From NCBI GenBank assembly GCA_016839385.1, contig JAEOUK010000618.1:1-6482 (forward strand): a stretch of 6,482 nt of DNA. Reading direction: 5' to 3'. This document shows, in pieces, positions 6,314 to 6,482 of the stretch (positions are counted from its first letter, which is position 1; every line of letters begins with the position of its first letter). The translations under genes were made by a program, and so were the position numbers. Source of the stretch: Promethearchaeota archaeon. GTDB taxonomy: Archaea > Asgardarchaeota > Lokiarchaeia > Sigynarchaeales > MK-D1. Below the pieces are notes generated by a model. That model saw only the letters and a list, made by a program, of their open reading frames with translations, had not been told where the DNA came from and ran no database searches.

Positions 6314-6482
6314 TTACACTTTTTCATTTTTCCTCCAAGTAGTTCCAATTACAAAATCTGCATATTCTGCTATTTTATTTACATATTTCTGATATTGCTT
6401 GTCTTTGTGTTTCAGATTAATTTGATCTCGTAATTTTTCCAATTGAATATATCGACTATCTTCAGTATTATTAACAATCTCA
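6314..6482 (-). CDS. C-terminal fragment of an unidentified protein running off the right edge
   Basis: An open frame enters from the right edge on the minus strand and encodes 55 residues before a TAA stop. The start lies outside the window. The fragment is charged and lysine-rich, predicted largely helical (YIQLEKLRDQINLKHKDK), and ends with EYADFVIGTTWRKNEKV. An 'AD-hydrophobic-VI' ending after a basic helix is seen in some P-loop kinases, but that is too weak to assign a family. Support for it being a real gene is the open frame to the edge, plausible amino-acid content and the tight convergent ending five bases from the preceding gene. It is short enough that chance cannot be excluded. 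Confidence 0.55.
   Translation of the reverse strand, partial: EIVNNTEDSRYIQLEKLRDQINLKHKDKQYQKYVNKIAEYADFVIGTTWRKNEKV
6320..6331 (+). terminator. T-rich terminator after the ornithine cyclodeaminase-family gene
   Basis: Two runs of five T (6320-6324 and 6327-6331) separated by CA begin 12 bases past the TAA stop. This fits an archaeal oligo-T terminator. The tract lies inside the coding region of the convergent partial gene, so the two transcripts would overlap at their 3' ends. Confidence 0.5.

Overview
The window looks like a piece of an AT-rich archaeal chromosome. AT-rich boxes of the archaeal TATA type sit about 26 to 39 bases upstream of each complete gene. Leaders appear very short or absent, clear Shine-Dalgarno sequences are not visible, and oligo-T tracts follow the stop codons. 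An Asgard-type or similar low-GC archaeon would fit, but no marker gene settles the lineage, so that placement is an inference. There are no tRNA or rRNA genes, CRISPR arrays, insertion sequences or long repeats.

Layout. Positions 1-153 are non-coding as far as can be seen and hold a T-tract terminator for the first gene. Four genes then run leftward on the minus strand. In transcription order they are a zinc-finger/SAM methyltransferase fusion (3858-5204), an M32 metallocarboxypeptidase (2277-3770), a TusA-family small protein (2004-2231, TTG start) and a FadD-like acyl-CoA ligase (154-1956). A plus-strand gene of the ornithine cyclodeaminase/mu-crystallin family (5307-6308) diverges from the methyltransferase. 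Its 3' end converges, with a 5-base gap, on the C-terminal end of a minus-strand gene that runs off the right edge (6314-6482).

How the genes relate. The four minus-strand genes point the same way with short gaps (45-87 bases with the starts used here). Each gap contains both a T-tract and a TATA-like box, so the genes look like separate short transcription units rather than one operon. No common pathway is evident: they suggest fatty-acid activation, peptide trimming, sulfur transfer, methylation and amino-acid/imine redox chemistry, mostly housekeeping or catabolic work.

Points worth a second look are extra cysteines in three neighbouring proteins: a CPHC active-site motif in the TusA-like protein, a five-cysteine cluster in the acyl-CoA ligase, and a ten-cysteine N-terminal region on the methyltransferase. 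Two start codons should also be moved inward. I see no convincing evidence of a new multi-gene system.
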